This document shows, in pieces, positions 60,830 through 64,000 of a DNA stretch of 64,000 bases. The DNA lies in assembly GCA_028023455.1 (NCBI GenBank), contig JAQFVV010000031.1, forward strand, positions 808,001-872,000. Direction: 5' to 3'. The stretch comes from Epiperipatus broadwayi. Taxonomy: Eukaryota; Onychophora; Udeonychophora; Euonychophora; Peripatidae. Position 1 is the stretch's first letter. Every line of letters begins with the position of its first letter. The notes under the pieces are model-generated. The model did no database searches, was not told where the DNA came from, and saw only the letters and a program-made list of their open reading frames with translations. The translations under genes were made by a program, and so were the position numbers.

Positions 60830-61438
60830 ATGGAGGGAAAGTGGATTAAACTCGAACATTTTAAAGGAAAGGGAGACGAAAGCCCATGTCGACATGTGGA
60901 AAGTCTGAAGAGGTTGTTCTCTTGCGGGCAGTTTAGTGAAGAATCTAAGATAGCGATTGCATGCAGCCATATCCAAGGGGAAGCAGTGGAATGGTGGGAG
61001 GCGATGAAAGAGAAACCGGAAACGTTCGAAGAATACCAAAAGGCCATAATGGGAAGATATTGGGGACTAGCCCAACAAGAAAGGGAAAAGTGGGCAATCG
61101 AACAAAGCAAAAAGGAAGAAGATGAAACATACAGTACCTTCATACAGCGACAGGTGGCGAGATTAAGAAAAATAAATGAATATCAAATACCGGAAGAGCG
61201 ACAAATCCGGATAGCGGGGCGCAACCTGCCCAGGGAGATTAGACAAGTCATTGAGGGGAAAACTGAGATAACACGAGTGTTGGAGATATTAGAGGCGGCC
61301 GAAAATGATGACTATTTTAGCAAAGAAGGGAATGATGGGATCAGGATAGCTAATATGGCACAAGATGAAGGGGGGAAGGACCTCGGAGAAAACAGGAGTG
61401 CCCAAAGATCGATGTGTCAATCCAAGGGGTTCATGTGA
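60830..61438 (+). CDS. gag: Gag-like capsid polyprotein, copy 2
   Basis: Same 202 residues as copy 1 except that a Lys codon (aag) is Gly (ggg) at 61370-61372. That changes the candidate slip heptamer from A AAG GGG to A GGG GGG. The 5' leader differs only in homopolymer and (TA)n lengths (near 60361-60386). Role and lack of a zinc knuckle are as for copy 1. Confidence 0.85.
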   Translation: MEGKWIKLEHFKGKGDESPCRHVESLKRLFSCGQFSEESKIAIACSHIQGEAVEWWEAMKEKPETFEEYQKAIMGRYWGLAQQEREKWAIEQSKKEEDETYSTFIQRQVARLRKINEYQIPEERQIRIAGRNLPREIRQVIEGKTEITRVLEILEAAENDDYFSKEGNDGIRIANMAQDEGGKDLGENRSAQRSMCQSKGFM

Positions 61439-64000
61439 GGGCTCTGCTGGATACAGGAAGTCAGGTATCGGTAATGGCTCAGGAAATTTTTGACAGGATC
61501 GCCCAAGGGCAAACAGAAATGAAAATCTTGCCATTGAAAGGGACCCAGATTATACTGGCCAATGGGAAAAAGGCAAGAATACAGACCAAACAGGTGTGGG
61601 CGAATATAGCTATTGCAGGACAGGAATTCACCCAGATTGTGTTAATACTTGAGGGGCTGATACATGACTTGGTGTTAGGGTCTGATTTTATGAGAATGGC
61701 AAAGTGTAGCATTGATTATGGGACTGAACAAGCAAGAATCGGTAGAGTCACAATGCCTTTTGGGGAAACCATGGATAGTGAACCAGAAGGGCAGAGGAAG
61801 CTGCAATGTATCATGGTAAAAGGGGAGATTGAGAAAAGAGTTAATGAAATGACTGGGCCAGATAAAGGAGAGAGAGAGAGGATTCAAGGAATATTGGGGT
61901 CTTACGAGAGTGTTTTCTCGGACAAGCCGGGAGTAATCAAGGGGTACGAACACCGAATCCGGTTGAACACCAGCAACCCATATCAAACTCGGGCGTACCC
62001 AATCCCTTTCCAATACCGTAAGGAGATTGAAACCCAGCTGGAGCAGATGATAGAGTGGGGGGTTATTTCAAAGTGTACCTCGCCATACAACAACCCCATC
62101 TTAGCCGTAAAAAAGGGTGACGGATCGATACGATTGTGCCTCGATGCCAGACAACTGAACAAGGTGACAATTCCAGATACAAACGCTCCGCCCATCATGA
62201 GCGAACTGATGACAAGATTTCAGAACAAGCGAATCTTTTCCACGATGGACTTGACGAATAGCTACTGGCAGATGAGCCTCCACCCCGACGATCGAAAATA
62301 CACCACATTCAAATATAACGGACGGGCGTACCAGTTTAATCGCGTGCCTTTTGGATTAAAGAATAGTGGGGCCGGCTTAGTGCAGTGCCTGGACCAAACC
62401 CTATCAGAAGAAGTTAAGAAATTTGTCACAATGTACGTAGACGATATCATTATAGCGTCTGAAGACATAGAGGAGCATTGTCGGCACTTAGAAATGTTGC
62501 TCCATGAATGCGAACAGAAGGGAATAAAAATAAACCTAAAAAAAAGCCACTTTGCGACCCAGGAAGTCAAGTTCTTGGGACATATCATAAGCCAGGATGG
62601 AATACGGCCCAACCCTGAAAAGATCCAGGCCATCCAAGAATTCCCTGTTCCGAAGAAGAGAAAGGATATTAAAGCATTCCTCGGAATGTGCACCTTTTAC
62701 AACAAATTTTATGAAAACTTCTCCCATGATATGGAACCCCTATTACAATTGTTAAGAAAGGAGCAAGCGTGGACATGGGATGAGAGACGGGAACGGAGTT
62801 TCCAGAGGGTGAAGGAAGGATTTTTAAAACAGACCATATTGGCATACCCAGACTTCGACCAGATATTTTGGGTACAGACGGACAGTAGCGACATTGGGCT
62901 AGGAGCCACGTTGTACCAAAAGGGACCGGACGGAGAACAGAGGGTGTTGGCATTCGTTAGCCGACTACTCAAAGATCCCGAACGAAGATACACTGTCACC
63001 GAACGAGAAGCCCTCGCCATAGTGTGGGCTTTCAAAAGGTTCCGACAGTACCTGGTCGGATCCAAAGTGAGAGTAATTACCGACCATCGGAGTCTGGAAT
63101 TTCTGAATAAAAGTTTTTTGACAAATAATAGGTTAGTGAGGTGGAGCTTAACCCTGCAGGAGTTCCAATATGAAGTGGAATATTGTAAAGGGAAGGATAA
63201 CGTGGTCGCGGACACACTGAGCCGTTACCCTGTGGGAACACAGCCAAATGCCGAGGCTGGGGAATTCGCGTACATAACCGCTACTACCAGGCGGAGCCGG
63301 GAGGGTGAGTTTAGTGCAAACAACATTCGGAGGGGCCAGAAAGAGGATGAAGAATGCCAACAAATAATACGATACCTACGTGAGAGGAGGCCAAAGGCAG
63401 GGTCCGAAAAAAAAAAGGAAGAGACTGGGGGGGGTCTGTTATGGAAATATCGGGACCGGTGCCTTATTCTGGAAGGAATAGTCCAAAGGAAAACAGGGAA
63501 TGGGAAACAAACCCGTATTGTAATACCGAAGGGAATGCGGGATCGAATGGTTGATGAGACCCATCAGGAACGTGGCCATTACGGAACAAGCAAGACTGAG
63601 GGGTACCTTAGTAATTGGTTTTACTGGCCAGGGATGCACCACGACATTGCCAGAAGACTACGGGAGTGTGAGATTTGTGCGAGGACAAAACCGTTAAATA
63701 GGTCGAATGAAGGACCTCAGATACCGATCATCGTCCGGGAACCAAACCACACCCTGGCCATTGATTATTACGGGCCATTGCCGATGTTTGGGGGAAAGAG
63801 GTATTTACTGGTCACATATGATTTGTGCTCCAAAATGGTCGCTGCGTACCCCATGGCCCGGACTAATGCAAACCAGACCATCAAACTGTTGGAAACCAAA
63901 CAATTTCCCATCATCGGGAAACCTAAGTGCCTTTTATCGGATCATGGCACACCATTTGTATCAAAGATGTGGAGGCGATGGGTGAACCAAACCGGGATCA
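61369..64000 (+). CDS. pol: Pol polyprotein, copy 2 (3' part beyond window)
   Basis: Open from 61369 to the end of the window, covering protease, reverse transcriptase, RNase H and integrase up to just after the second catalytic Asp. Glu 878 and the GPY/F-like tail lie outside. Two changes from copy 1 were noticed: gtt to gct (Val to Ala) near 61610 and a silent tta to ttg near 62840. No stop or frameshift was seen, so this copy also looks recently active as far as visible. Confidence 0.92.

Larger units (their letters stand above)
58030..64000 (+). mobile_element. Ty3/gypsy retrotransposon, copy 2 (cut by window end)
   Basis: Repeats copy 1 with a constant offset of 6567 bp through LTR start, gag and pol. 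The window ends inside the integrase region, so the right LTR and the flanking target duplication are not visible. Confidence 0.93.

Overview
The window is nuclear DNA from an invertebrate animal. It is very AT-rich with long A/T runs, and has no bacterial operon layout. It carries metazoan-type transposons: hAT elements with BED-finger transposases of the GTF2IRD2-like type, non-LTR retrotransposons, tRNA-derived SINEs and a Ty3/gypsy LTR retrotransposon. The phylum cannot be fixed from sequence alone. Most of the window is intergenic or intronic sequence filled with transposable elements; no complete host gene is visible. The best host-gene trace is a 68-bp candidate internal exon on the minus strand at 40319-40386.

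Layout. 1-8500: AT-rich DNA with a possible eroded LTR (448-595) and a badly decayed LINE (about 3348-4430). 8520-8810: a GC-richer island that may hold a host exon. 8822-10330: three adjoining tandem arrays with periods of 71, 191 and 57 bp. 13.7-19.5 kb: tRNA-like SINEs, a 211-bp foldback element, a dead hAT transposase (16469-18221) and a long ATC/ATT microsatellite. 19.8-22.4 kb: a duplicated 280-bp tRNA-like repeat split by a 5'-truncated LINE (20251-22220) with a 20-bp target-site duplication. 23.4-24.3 kb: a large inverted repeat. 33774-40042: a hAT-type element with an 8-bp target duplication. Inside it sits a second hAT element (34214-37121), which carries a truncated tRNA-Gly SINE in its transposase frame and a 206-bp hAT-like MITE. 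44873-46547: a third dead hAT transposase.

51463-64000 stands apart, being visibly richer in G and C. It holds a young Ty3/gypsy retrotransposon arranged LTR - gag-pol - LTR - gag-pol, running off the window end. The repeat period is exactly 6567 bp and the copies differ at only a handful of sites. The first copy keeps an uninterrupted pol (protease, reverse transcriptase, RNase H, integrase with GPY/F-like tail). A short gag lies in the +1 frame relative to pol, so pol would need a -1 shift. No env-like ORF is present.

The genes do not form a shared pathway; they are selfish elements of different ages. The gypsy pair is recent, the gag and pol of copy 1 are intact, and every hAT and LINE copy is broken by stops and frameshifts.
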